Assembly (NCBI RefSeq): GCF_000963885.1
Contig: NZ_BALE01000038.1
Span: 62,001-126,000, forward strand
Reading direction: 5' to 3'
Length of the DNA stretch: 64,000 nucleotides
Origin: Tanticharoenia sakaeratensis NBRC 103193
Lineage (GTDB): Bacteria; Pseudomonadota; Alphaproteobacteria; Acetobacterales; Acetobacteraceae
The position numbers and the translations under genes are program-made. Position 1 is the stretch's first letter, and every line of letters starts with the position of its first letter. The notes beneath the pieces were generated by a model. That model was not told the DNA's origin. It made no database searches and saw only the letters and a program-made list of their open reading frames with translations. This document shows, in pieces, positions 47,373 through 55,302 of this stretch.

Positions 47373-48284
47373 TCAGGTCTTCGGCGGCCACCGGAGCGTC
47401 GGCTCCGAGCGCGGGCGGCGCCAGGTATCGTCCTCATCCCGCGCCGGGCGCTCGTCGGCCGCGCGCGGCGAAAGCTCCTCGCGACGACGCCAGGGCGCCT
47501 CTCCCGCCGGAGCGGCTGGCGGGGCATAGTAACCTGTATCAGTCTCACCCTGATCCGGTGCAGGTGGCGTCTGTGGCGCCTGCTGTGCCACCGGGTGAAC
47601 GGGCGGCCGACGCATATCCTGCGGCGGAGGCTCGAAATGGGTGGGACGCAGGGCCCTGGCGATGCCTTCCGGAGGCATGTCGTCATAAGGACGATCAGCG
47701 GCAACGGTTGGCGACAGGCGCGGCCCCGCCTCGCTTTCGCTCGCAAGGAATGAGCCTGAGCGGCCGGTCTGGGGCCGATCATAGGGATCGCGCTCCGATG
47801 GCGGTGCCGTGCGCGGCCGTTCGGGCTCGGCGCGCGCAGCCGGTGCCCACGGATCGTTCAGACGCACGGGCGCCACACTCCGCGGACCGGCGTCATGCGG
47901 TGCGGCCCAGTCGTCGGAGGCCCGCGCCACACGCGGATCAGCCCGCAACGGCTCGGCCGCAGGCTCGACATGCGGCCGGGGCGGCCCCATCGGAGCAGGT
48001 CCCTGCGCCGGCGCCACGGAAGCGGGCGACGCGGAAGCCGGCTGCGGTGGTGGCGCGAACTCCGTCGGACGCGCCGGGCGCGGCACATCGTCGCCCGACA
48101 GCCGCATGGCGATCACGCGCAATTCCGCGCGGATCTCACCCAGCTGCAGCTCGATCTCCTCCAGACGCGGCTTCACGCCGAAGACGGAGAAAGGCATCAG
48201 CAGATAGGCCACGCCGAGCCCCAGCAGGATCACGCCTGCCAGAAGCTGCGCCCACCAGGGAAACCATGCGATCGTGGTCATCAT
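47373..48284 (-). CDS. Membrane-anchored proline-rich protein of unknown function
   Basis: The 303-residue protein has one N-terminal membrane helix (WWAQLLAGVILLGLGVAYLL), then a short coiled-coil-like segment (RLEEIELQLGEIRAELRVIAMRL). About 230 residues of Pro/Ala/Arg-rich, low-complexity sequence follow, with repeated PPP and RPP motifs. I do not recognise a family. The layout suggests an envelope or division-associated linker protein. I chose ATG 48284 (M26 of the longer frame), just before the helix. It lies 64 bases after gapR on the same strand. Confidence 0.6.
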   Translation of the reverse strand: MMTTIAWFPWWAQLLAGVILLGLGVAYLLMPFSVFGVKPRLEEIELQLGEIRAELRVIAMRLSGDDVPRPARPTEFAPPPQPASASPASVAPAQGPAPMGPPRPHVEPAAEPLRADPRVARASDDWAAPHDAGPRSVAPVRLNDPWAPAARAEPERPRTAPPSERDPYDRPQTGRSGSFLASESEAGPRLSPTVAADRPYDDMPPEGIARALRPTHFEPPPQDMRRPPVHPVAQQAPQTPPAPDQGETDTGYYAPPAAPAGEAPWRRREELSPRAADERPARDEDDTWRRPRSEPTLRWPPKT

Positions 48285-48348
48285 GTCTACCAGTGTCGTC
48301 AATTCCAGGGCCCACGCCAAGCGGCATCGGCGCGCGCCCCGGAGGACC

Positions 48349-48618
48349 TCACATGCCAAGGGCCCTGCGATAAATGTCGAGCAGGGTTTCCTGTTCCTGC
48401 ACTTCCGCAGGCTCCTGCCGGCGCAGGCGGATGATCTGGCGGATCACCTTGACATCGAAACCCGCCGATTTGGCCTCGGCAAAGATGTCCTTGATATCGC
48501 CCCCGAGCGCCTTGCGCTCTTCCTCCAGACGCTCGACGCGCTCGATGATCGACCGCAGGCGGTCGGCCGCAATGCCACCGGTCTCGTGACCGGACTCGGG
48601 GCTGTTGTCGCTGTCCAT
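48349..48618 (-). CDS. gapR: GapR (DUF2312) nucleoid-associated protein
   Basis: The 89-residue protein matches DUF2312: LRSIIERVERLEEERKALGGDIKDIFAEAKSAGFDVKVIRQIIRLRR followed by EQETLLDIYRRAL. In Caulobacter GapR is an essential protein that clamps overtwisted, AT-rich DNA ahead of replication forks and helps topoisomerases. The length, spacing and charged helical pattern are the same. It diverges from zwf across 334 bases. Confidence 0.93.
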   Translation of the reverse strand: MDSDNSPESGHETGGIAADRLRSIIERVERLEEERKALGGDIKDIFAEAKSAGFDVKVIRQIIRLRRQEPAEVQEQETLLDIYRRALGM

Positions 48619-48952
48619 GACGGCCTGTCCTCGCTTCGTGGTGAGATGGATGGTCCGACGCTGTTCACGATGCGGACCATCGAGACGCGCGGCTTATCGC
48701 GCTCACATGTTCGCGGTCAATGCGCGAAAGACCGAGGCCGACCTTGACAGGCCCCTGCCCTGTCACGAACAAATCCGATCGTCCGGATATGGCGCCTCGC
48801 CCGGCTGCTTCTGCGGCCCGCGCTCTTTTTCCAATGCCGCGCGCTTCACCTGCGCGACACAATTTCAACCCTATCGGACAGGTGCCGGCCATCCTGCAAC
48901 GCCCCTGGCGCGTGCCGGAGGGTACGGCGACCGTCGCGGGAGTTTCGATCTG
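48619..48952. promoter_or_regulatory. Divergent intergenic region gapR/zwf with an operator-like inverted repeat
   Basis: About 330 bases with no gene. TGACAGG (48745-48751) and CCTGTCA (48759-48765) form a perfect 7-bp inverted repeat with a 7-base centre, and its left arm overlaps a plus-strand TTGACA (48744-48749). This may be a regulator site in a zwf promoter. No convincing -10 follows at 17 bases. Confidence 0.35.
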
Positions 48953-50428
48953 ATGGATACGTCCAAGGCGATCAATGCAGTCGAGCCATTCGACTACGTC
49001 ATTTTCGGTGCCACCGGCGACCTGACCATGCGCAAGCTGCTGCCGGCCTTTTATTACCGGATGCTGGCAGGACAGGTGCCGGACAGCGCGCGCATCATCG
49101 GAACCGCGCGCTCTCCTCTCTCCCGCACAGAGTATCAGGGCCGCGCACGCGAGGCGCTGGACAAGTTCGTTGCGAAGGCCGATCTCGACGAGGCGCGCGT
49201 CGAAGCCTTCCTGAACATGCTCTACTACGTCAGCCTGAACGGCGCCGACCCTGAAGGCAAATGGGCCGACCTCAAGGCCTCCCTTGCCGGGGGCGAAGGC
49301 AAGGCGCGGGTGTTCTATTTCTCCACCGCACCTAATCTCTATCGCGCGGTCGCCGAGAACCTGCACGCCCAGGAACTCATCACGCCGAAGACCCGCGTCG
49401 TCCTTGAAAAGCCGATCGGCATCGATCAGGAGAGCGCGCGCGAGATCAACGACGGCGTCGGCCGTTATTTCCAGGAAGGCCAGATCTTCCGCATCGACCA
49501 TTACCTGGGCAAGGAAACGGTGCAGGACATCATCGCCCTGCGCTTCGCCAACCCCGTGCTGAACGCCGTGTGGTCGGCTGAATACATCGACTATGTCCAG
49601 ATCACGGCGGCCGAGACGGTCGGCGTCGAGGGACGCGCGGGCTATTACGACGGTTCGGGCGCCCTGCGCGACATGATCCAGAACCACCTGCTTCAGGTGC
49701 TCAGCGTCGTTGCGATGGAGAAGCCTGCTTCGCTCGATGCCGACGCGGTGCGCGACGCCAAGGTGAAGGTTCTGCAGGCCCTCAAGCCGCTCACGGCCGA
49801 GATGGTCAAGGATCACGCGGTCCGCGCGCAGTACGTTGCGGGCGAAAGCGGCGGCAAGGAGGTTCCGGGCTACCTGACCGAACTTGGCCATGAGAGCGGC
49901 ACCGAGACCTTTGCTGCAGTCCGCGCCGAGATCGCGACCCCGCGCTGGGCCGGCGTGCCCTTCTACATCCGCAGCGCCAAGCGCCTGACCCGCAAGGTCA
50001 GCGAAGTCGTGATCGCGTTCAAGAAGACGGACCATGGCCTGTTTCCGGAGGGCGATCGCCCGCAGGTGCTCGTCATCCGCATCCAGCCGGATGAAGGCGT
50101 GTCGCTGTCGATCGAGGCAAAGGATCCGTCACGCGACGACATGGCGCTGCGCGAAGCAACGCTGGACGTCTCGTTCGGGCCGACCTTCAAGGTCCGTTAC
50201 CCCGACGCCTACGAGCGCCTCCTTCTCGACGCCGTGCGTGGCTATCCCGTCCTGTTCATCCGCCGTGACGAGGTCGAGGCGGCATGGTCCTGGGTCGAAC
50301 CGGTCCTGGAATCCTGGAAGGCCAACAAGGCACCGGTCGAGACCTACAAGGCCGGATCCTGGGGTCCGGAGGCCGCGAAGGCGCTTCTTGCCCGCGACGG
50401 CCATGCCTGGCACGAGGACATGGCCTGA
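48953..50428 (+). CDS. zwf: Glucose-6-phosphate 1-dehydrogenase
   Basis: The 491-residue enzyme oxidises glucose-6-phosphate to 6-phosphogluconolactone, feeding the pentose phosphate and Entner-Doudoroff routes. It has the dinucleotide site FGATGDLTMRKLLPA, active site RIDHYLGKETVQ and substrate loop EKPIG. ATG 48953 has GGGAG 10 bases upstream and gives the usual start. pgl, gnd or edd are not adjacent. A hairpin terminator follows. Confidence 0.96.
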   Translation: MDTSKAINAVEPFDYVIFGATGDLTMRKLLPAFYYRMLAGQVPDSARIIGTARSPLSRTEYQGRAREALDKFVAKADLDEARVEAFLNMLYYVSLNGADPEGKWADLKASLAGGEGKARVFYFSTAPNLYRAVAENLHAQELITPKTRVVLEKPIGIDQESAREINDGVGRYFQEGQIFRIDHYLGKETVQDIIALRFANPVLNAVWSAEYIDYVQITAAETVGVEGRAGYYDGSGALRDMIQNHLLQVLSVVAMEKPASLDADAVRDAKVKVLQALKPLTAEMVKDHAVRAQYVAGESGGKEVPGYLTELGHESGTETFAAVRAEIATPRWAGVPFYIRSAKRLTRKVSEVVIAFKKTDHGLFPEGDRPQVLVIRIQPDEGVSLSIEAKDPSRDDMALREATLDVSFGPTFKVRYPDAYERLLLDAVRGYPVLFIRRDEVEAAWSWVEPVLESWKANKAPVETYKAGSWGPEAAKALLARDGHAWHEDMA

Positions 50429-50450
50429 TCCCCGGTCTCGTTCCGGCGGG

Positions 50451-50480
50451 CAGACATCGGGGCTTTCGCCTCGGTGTCTG
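50451..50480 (+). terminator. Terminator-like hairpin of zwf
   Basis: CAGACATCGGGGC (50451-50463) pairs over 13 positions, two of them G-U, with GCCTCGGTGTCTG (50468-50480) around a TTTC loop. It lies 22 bases after the zwf stop. The T-run is weak. Confidence 0.6.
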
Positions 50481-50591
50481 AACAAGCCTTTAAGATCGGG
50501 ACACCTGAAAATCCTTCGCGGGGTGGCGCGGTTTTGATATGCCGGGCCACCCGGTCGCCTTGGCGGCCCATTCGACGAGGGTCTGACCAAC

Positions 50592-51077
50592 TTGCCCGCA
50601 CCACCCAACGCGCCGTCCGACGCCGCTTCCAAGCCCAAGCTGCGCATCGGACGCGGCGGAAAATCGCCGCGGTCGCTCAAGCAGCACATCATGCGCCGCC
50701 TCATTATGGTCGTGCCGCTCGCGCTGCTGATGGTGGTGATGTCGCGCACCGGCCTGCTCGACTTCGCGGCCGACAAGATGACGTTCACCGACCTCAGCTG
50801 GTTCGACAACACGGCGCTGGTCGAACATCTGCGCGTGCTGGTGACCCATGACGGGCTGACCGACGAGCCGGGCAAATGCCTCGTGTTCCTGGTCAACGGC
50901 GACGACCCGCCGAACGCATCGCACATCGACGTCCTGGCACGTCATGAAGCTGCCTGCCCCGGCAAGAAGACCGGCCTGCCGGACAAGCTGTTTACCCTGC
51001 GCATCGACCGCGCCGACCGCACGATCGAGACGGACGCCGGAACGCCGGGTCAGTTCAGGATGATTCCGACGAAGTAA
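50592..51077 (+). CDS. Small membrane-anchored hypothetical protein
   Basis: The 161-residue product starts at TTG 50592, with GAGG 11 bases upstream. A basic N-terminus (KPKLRIGRGGKSPRSLKQHI) leads into one membrane helix (LIMVVPLALLMVVM). The remainder is probably periplasmic, with two cysteines (GKCLVFLVNGDD, AACPGK). I do not recognise the family. Its last 23 bases overlap the end of the facing alpha/beta hydrolase gene, so the two converge. Confidence 0.6.
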   Translation: MPAPPNAPSDAASKPKLRIGRGGKSPRSLKQHIMRRLIMVVPLALLMVVMSRTGLLDFAADKMTFTDLSWFDNTALVEHLRVLVTHDGLTDEPGKCLVFLVNGDDPPNASHIDVLARHEAACPGKKTGLPDKLFTLRIDRADRTIETDAGTPGQFRMIPTK

Positions 51078-52071
51078 TCGGCGCGCGCAGGTGTCGGCGC
51101 AGAAAGTGTGCGCCGACACGGATCGCCGAACGTCCGTCTGCCAGAAGCGCATAGAAGTTCAGGAAGCCGTGGATCATGCGCCCGTAGCAGCGATAGAAAA
51201 CCGGCACGCCGGCAGCCTGCAGCAGATCGCGATAGCGCTCCCCGTCCCCGCGCAACGGGTCGAACCCTCCGGTAATGATCGCAGCAGGCGGCAATCCCGC
51301 GAATGACGAGGCCAGAACGGGTGCGAAACGCGGGTCGCGCAGCTCCGCCTCATGGCTGAGATATTGCGCGCCGTACCAGGCAATTCCGCTTTCCGTCAGG
51401 AAATAGCCGCGTGCATACCGAGTGCGCGTGTCGGGCGCATCCGCACCGCAGATGACGGGATAGATCAGCAGTTGCGCCGCAATTTTCGGCCCGCCCGCAT
51501 CGCGCGCCTTCAGGGCGATAACGGCCGCAAGATTGCCGCCCGCGCTGTCACCCGCAACGGCGACAGGCCCGCGACCTTCCATCTGTTGCGCAAGCCATTG
51601 CAGCGCGGCCCAGGCATCGTCCACGGCCGCCGGAAATTTGTGTTCCGGCGCCAGACGATAATCGAGCGACAGGACCATGGCACCTGACTGACGCGCCAGG
51701 CGGCAGCAGATCCCATGGTGCGACACAAGGTCGCAATGCACGAAGCCGCCGCCATGCAGGAACAGGATCGCGCCATGCACCGTCCCGCGCGGGCGGTAGA
51801 GACGCGCCGGGCGCCGTCCCTCCCCGCCCGGCACCAGGATCGGGCGCCAGGTCCTGATCTGGAGGCTCGACAGGATCGTCGGGAAGCTGGGCCGACCCGC
51901 GATCTTGCGCAACCGCGCAAGGGTCCGGGGATGAGGCGCAGGCGCATGCCCGGGAAGAGGCAACGGGATCTCATGAGGCGATCGTCCCTTTTGCACCCGC
52001 TTCTCGGCACGACGGAGAGAGTGAAGAAAAAGACGCGTCAGTAGCGAAGGACGTTCGGGCAAGGCGGTCAT
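51055..52071 (-). CDS. Alpha/beta hydrolase of the hormone-sensitive lipase family
   Basis: The 338-residue esterase has the oxyanion motif HGGGFVHCD, nucleophile motif GDSAGGN, and Asp and His in DPLRGDGERY and IHGFLNFY, all typical of HSL/family IV esterases. No signal peptide is seen, so it is probably cytoplasmic. ATG 52071 is used; an in-frame upstream extension would cross rnpB and is rejected. Likely substrates are short acyl or aryl esters. Confidence 0.88.
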   Translation of the reverse strand: MTALPERPSLLTRLFLHSLRRAEKRVQKGRSPHEIPLPLPGHAPAPHPRTLARLRKIAGRPSFPTILSSLQIRTWRPILVPGGEGRRPARLYRPRGTVHGAILFLHGGGFVHCDLVSHHGICCRLARQSGAMVLSLDYRLAPEHKFPAAVDDAWAALQWLAQQMEGRGPVAVAGDSAGGNLAAVIALKARDAGGPKIAAQLLIYPVICGADAPDTRTRYARGYFLTESGIAWYGAQYLSHEAELRDPRFAPVLASSFAGLPPAAIITGGFDPLRGDGERYRDLLQAAGVPVFYRCYGRMIHGFLNFYALLADGRSAIRVGAHFLRRHLRAPITSSESS

Positions 52072-52120
52072 GGTGCGATCACGCACGCGACCGGCGCGCC
52101 TGACAAGATGCTGTCGCCCA

Positions 52121-52149
52121 TTGACGAAATGACAACCCTGGTTCAGGTT
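52121..52149 (+). promoter_or_regulatory. Candidate rnpB promoter
   Basis: TTGACG (52121-52126), a 17-base spacer, then CAGGTT (52144-52149). The start point predicted from this falls at about 52157, exactly where the P1 stem of the RNA begins. The -10 is poor by consensus. Confidence 0.4.
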
Positions 52150-52156
52150 CCGCCCC

Positions 52157-52582
52157 GCCAGACGGTTGGACGATCGCGGCGGGTGCGGTTTTGCTGCATC
52201 GGTCGAGGAAAGTCCGGGCTCCACGGGAGAACGGTGCCGGCTAACGGCCGGCGGGGGCGACCCTAGGGACAGTGCCACAGAAAACAAACCACCCGCCGGA
52301 CTGGTCGCGCGAGCGACTTGGTTGCGGGCAAGGTCGAAACGGGGCGGTAAGAGCGCACCGCGCGCCTGGCGACAGGGGCGGCATGGTAAACCCCACCGGG
52401 AGCAAGACCGAATAGGAGCGGCAGGTCGGTATCCCATCGGGATGCACGACCGGAGGTTCTCCCGCCTCGTCGCTCGGGTTGGTCGCGCGAGGCGCATCGC
52501 AAGATGCGTCCCAGAGGAATGATCGTCACACCGCCGCTTCGTGCGCTGGTGGACAGAACCCGGCTTACAGACCGTCTGGCAC
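52157..52582 (+). ncRNA. rnpB: RNase P RNA
   Basis: The conserved 5' core GAGGAAAGTCCGGGCTCC and 3' core ACAGAACCCGGCTTACAG are both present. The P1 stem pairs CCAGACGGT (52158-52166) with ACCGTCTGG (52571-52579), setting both ends. The size of about 425 bases fits type A RNase P RNA. It matures tRNA 5' ends. It lies just upstream of the cell-wall cluster. Confidence 0.96.
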
Positions 52583-52794
52583 CAGTCCCATCACCTCGCG
52601 AATCGGGCTCCTTCATCATTTCTTAACCGTCGCGCAAGTAATGAATGCGTTTCGACGGGCAGGAACAAAACGTAAACTTGATGTAGATCAACAACAGTCT
52701 GGCATCACGATTACTAATTTTGTCTAAACGATGGCGAAGACTTCATTCGCGTGCAAAATTTCCCGGAAATCCGCCAGATTTGGCTGTCTTTTGT

Positions 52795-52836
52795 TTGACG
52801 GCCCATGAAATCCCATGATATCCCATGCTTACCCAG
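52795..52836 (+). promoter_or_regulatory. mraZ promoter with four MraZ boxes
   Basis: TTGACG (52795-52800), a 17-base spacer and ATATCC (52818-52823) form a possible promoter. Overlapping it are four CCCA(T/G) repeats starting at 52802, 52812, 52822 and 52832, exactly 10 bases apart. On the opposite strand they read TGGGN-N5-TGGGN, the known MraZ operator. MraZ, the first gene product, is expected to repress here. Confidence 0.78.
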
Positions 52837-52882
52837 ACAAGAACTCGACAGTGAACTGGCAGGCAGGGAGGCATCAGACGGC

Positions 52883-53350
52883 GTGAGTGTGTTTCTCGGC
52901 ACGCATCAGAACCGTTTTGACGCCAAGGGCCGCGTGTCGATCCCGGCCGCTTTCCGCAATGCGTTGCGCGCACAGGCCGAGCCGGGCGCTTCGCTGGTCA
53001 TTCTCCGTCCGTCACACCTGCATCCCTGCATCGAGGCATGGCCCCAGGCCGCATTCGCCTCGCTCGCGCAGCCGCTCGGCGAGATCGACGTTTTTTCCGA
53101 TGCGCATGACGACCTCGCGGCATCGCTTTATGCCGATGCCTATCCGATCGACAGCGACAAGGAAGGCCGTATCATCGTGCCCGATTCGCTCCGCGCGCAT
53201 GCGGGACTTCGCGACGAGGTGGCCTTCATGGGGCTGGGCCGCACATTCCAGATCTGGGAACCCGAAGCCGCGGCCAGGCGCCGTGAGGACGCTCGGTCGC
53301 GGTCGCGCGCCATGACGAGCCGTCCCCAGCCCACGGGTGCGGCATCATGA
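52883..53350 (+). CDS. mraZ: Transcriptional regulator MraZ
   Basis: The 155-residue protein has two SpoVT/AbrB-like repeats: [23 protein letters not shown] near the start and [24 protein letters not shown] later. I chose GTG 52883, with GGGAGG 11 bases upstream. An ATG at 52805 would place the MraZ boxes inside the coding region and add 26 unrelated residues. MraZ represses the division and cell-wall cluster it heads. The stop overlaps rsmH by 4 bases. Confidence 0.94.
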   Translation: MSVFLGTHQNRFDAKGRVSIPAAFRNALRAQAEPGASLVILRPSHLHPCIEAWPQAAFASLAQPLGEIDVFSDAHDDLAASLYADAYPIDSDKEGRIIVPDSLRAHAGLRDEVAFMGLGRTFQIWEPEAAARRREDARSRSRAMTSRPQPTGAAS

Positions 53351-54411
53351 TGGCCATCCAATTCACGACGATTGCGAGCCTGCGCCAGCACGACGACAAT
53401 CACGGCAGCGTTTCCGACAAGCCCGCATCCGCCATGGCCTTTTCGGCGCAGGCAACGATTGCGGCCGGCGGCCACGCTCCGGTCATGCTGCGCGAGGTTC
53501 TCGAGACGCTGGACGTGCACGAAGGCGCGACCCTGCTCGATGGCACCTTCGGCGGCGGCGGCTACGCGCGAGCGCTGCTTGCCGTGCCGAACACGACGCT
53601 CTGGGCCATCGATCGCGATTCCGATGCGATCGCGCGTGGAGAAGCCCTGTCCGGCGAGATTGGGTCGCAGCGCCTGCATATGCTTCACGGCACCTTCGGC
53701 GACATGGCGCAGCTTGCGAAAGATGCGCCGCCATTCGACGGAATTGTGCTGGACCTCGGCGTATCGTCGTTTCAGCTCGACCAGTCGGAACGCGGATTTT
53801 CGTTCCGCAACGATGGTCCTCTGGACATGCGCATGGGGCAGAGCGGCACGTCGGCGGAGCATCTGGTCAATACCGCCCCCGAAGGCGAACTGGCCGACAT
53901 CATCTTCCATTACGGTGAAGATCGTCTTGCCCGGCGCATTGCGCGCGCGATCGTGGTTGCACGGGCGGAAGCGCAGATCCGCACCACCGGGCAACTCGCC
54001 GAAGTCATCCGGCGCGTCGTCCCGAAGGACCGTTCGGGGATCGATCCCGCAACGCGGGCCTTTCAGGGGCTGCGCATTGCGGTCAATGACGAGCTTGGAG
54101 AAATCGAGCGCATGCTCGAAGCGGCGCCGGCCATGCTTGCGCCCGGCGGTCGTCTCGTGATCGTTTCGTTCCACTCGCTCGAAGACCGGCTGGTCAAGCG
54201 CGCCATGGCCAATCTCACCGGCCGCGCGGCACGTCCGTCACGCCACGAGCCGCTGTCCGTGACGCAGCAGGACACGCCGCCCTTTTCATTGCTGACGCCG
54301 CGCCCCCTGCGCGCCGCCAGCGACGAGACAGACATCAATCCCCGTGCGCGCAGTGCCCGCCTGCGCGCGCTTGCCCGCCTCGCCCCCAGCCCTTCAGGAC
54401 CGACCCGATGA
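53347..54411 (+). CDS. rsmH: 16S rRNA (cytosine-1402-N4)-methyltransferase
   Basis: The 354-residue protein has [36 protein letters not shown] (SAM-binding), then [20 protein letters not shown] and the C-terminal [16 protein letters not shown]. It methylates the ribosome decoding site. Compared with E. coli RsmH it has a longer N-terminus of about 40 residues before HAPVML, so the real start could be internal (ATG at about residue 30). The stop overlaps ftsL. Confidence 0.95.
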   Translation: MMAIQFTTIASLRQHDDNHGSVSDKPASAMAFSAQATIAAGGHAPVMLREVLETLDVHEGATLLDGTFGGGGYARALLAVPNTTLWAIDRDSDAIARGEALSGEIGSQRLHMLHGTFGDMAQLAKDAPPFDGIVLDLGVSSFQLDQSERGFSFRNDGPLDMRMGQSGTSAEHLVNTAPEGELADIIFHYGEDRLARRIARAIVVARAEAQIRTTGQLAEVIRRVVPKDRSGIDPATRAFQGLRIAVNDELGEIERMLEAAPAMLAPGGRLVIVSFHSLEDRLVKRAMANLTGRAARPSRHEPLSVTQQDTPPFSLLTPRPLRAASDETDINPRARSARLRALARLAPSPSGPTR

Positions 54412-55238
54412 TCCGGCCGTTCACGATTTTCTGCGCGCTTCTCGCCGGTGGCTCCGGCCTCTTCCTATACACGAAGAAGCACGAGACGACGGTGCTGGAT
54501 CAGCAGATCACGAAGATCGTGCAGGACAGCGAACGTGTCCGCCAGCAATCCGCCATGCTGCGGACCGAATGGGCGCTTCTCAACCAGCCGGATCGCCTGA
54601 GCGCGCTGTCCACGCGTCTGCTGCCCGATCTCCACCCGATGGCGCCGGCCCAGTTCGTACGGCTGGCCAGTCTCGACGGGACGCTGCCCGCGCCGGGCTC
54701 CAAGGCACTCGCACCTGATCCGCGCGCGCCGCTCAGCGACGATATTTCGCGTGCCAATGCTGCCGCGAAGTCGGATGCGGCCCCTGGCCCTGCCCTGCCC
54801 GCGCATTCCGCACCGGCTCCCCCACCTGTTGCTGTGGCGTCGGCCCGTCCGATGCCGCGTCTCGAAGCCAGGCCCGAACCCGTCCGGGTCGCCTATGCGA
54901 CACCGGCCCCGAGCCTTGCGCAGACAGTGTCTCGCGACGCGGTCTCGCATGACACGGATGGCGCACGCCGCCTGCAGCGCGTGCATCAGGAAGCATCCCA
55001 TCCTGACGCCATTGTTCATCTGGTGTCGTATCACCCGCAGCGTCCGGCGCCGATGCTTGTTGCGGCATGGCACCACGACACGGTATCCCGCGCGCCGGCG
55101 CCCGTGCACCGTGCCCTGTCCTCCGATCGTTCTGCGGCGGAAGCGCATACGGTGCGCATAGCCCGTGCCGAGGCGTCATCCTCGGCGCTGGGCGGCAGCA
55201 GCGACGGGCTTCCGCCGCCGGTGCCGATGGCCAACTGA
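54408..55238 (+). CDS. ftsL: FtsL-like cell division protein with long C-terminal extension
   Basis: The first 80 residues fit FtsL: a short N-terminus, one membrane helix ([20 protein letters not shown]) and a coiled-coil heptad segment ([27 protein letters not shown]). About 190 residues of Ala/Pro/His-rich low-complexity sequence follow, making 276 residues in all, far longer than the roughly 120 of E. coli FtsL. Position between rsmH and ftsI, with an ATGA overlap on the 5' side, supports the call. FtsL joins FtsB and FtsQ to activate septal wall synthesis. Confidence 0.85.
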   Translation: MIRPFTIFCALLAGGSGLFLYTKKHETTVLDQQITKIVQDSERVRQQSAMLRTEWALLNQPDRLSALSTRLLPDLHPMAPAQFVRLASLDGTLPAPGSKALAPDPRAPLSDDISRANAAAKSDAAPGPALPAHSAPAPPPVAVASARPMPRLEARPEPVRVAYATPAPSLAQTVSRDAVSHDTDGARRLQRVHQEASHPDAIVHLVSYHPQRPAPMLVAAWHHDTVSRAPAPVHRALSSDRSAAEAHTVRIARAEASSSALGGSSDGLPPPVPMAN

Positions 55239-55302
55239 CCTGTTTCCTTCTCGTCACGTGCCAAAGCGACGGGAGCCCTATCGAAAGGCGATCTGAAGCC
55301 CG

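Noticed and set aside
52072-52497. N-terminal extension of the alpha/beta hydrolase
   Set aside because: It would be read through the RNase P RNA gene on the other strand. The domain begins after ATG 52071.
52805-52882. ATG 52805 as the start of mraZ
   Set aside because: It lies inside the four MraZ boxes, lacks a ribosome-binding site and adds residues absent from the family.
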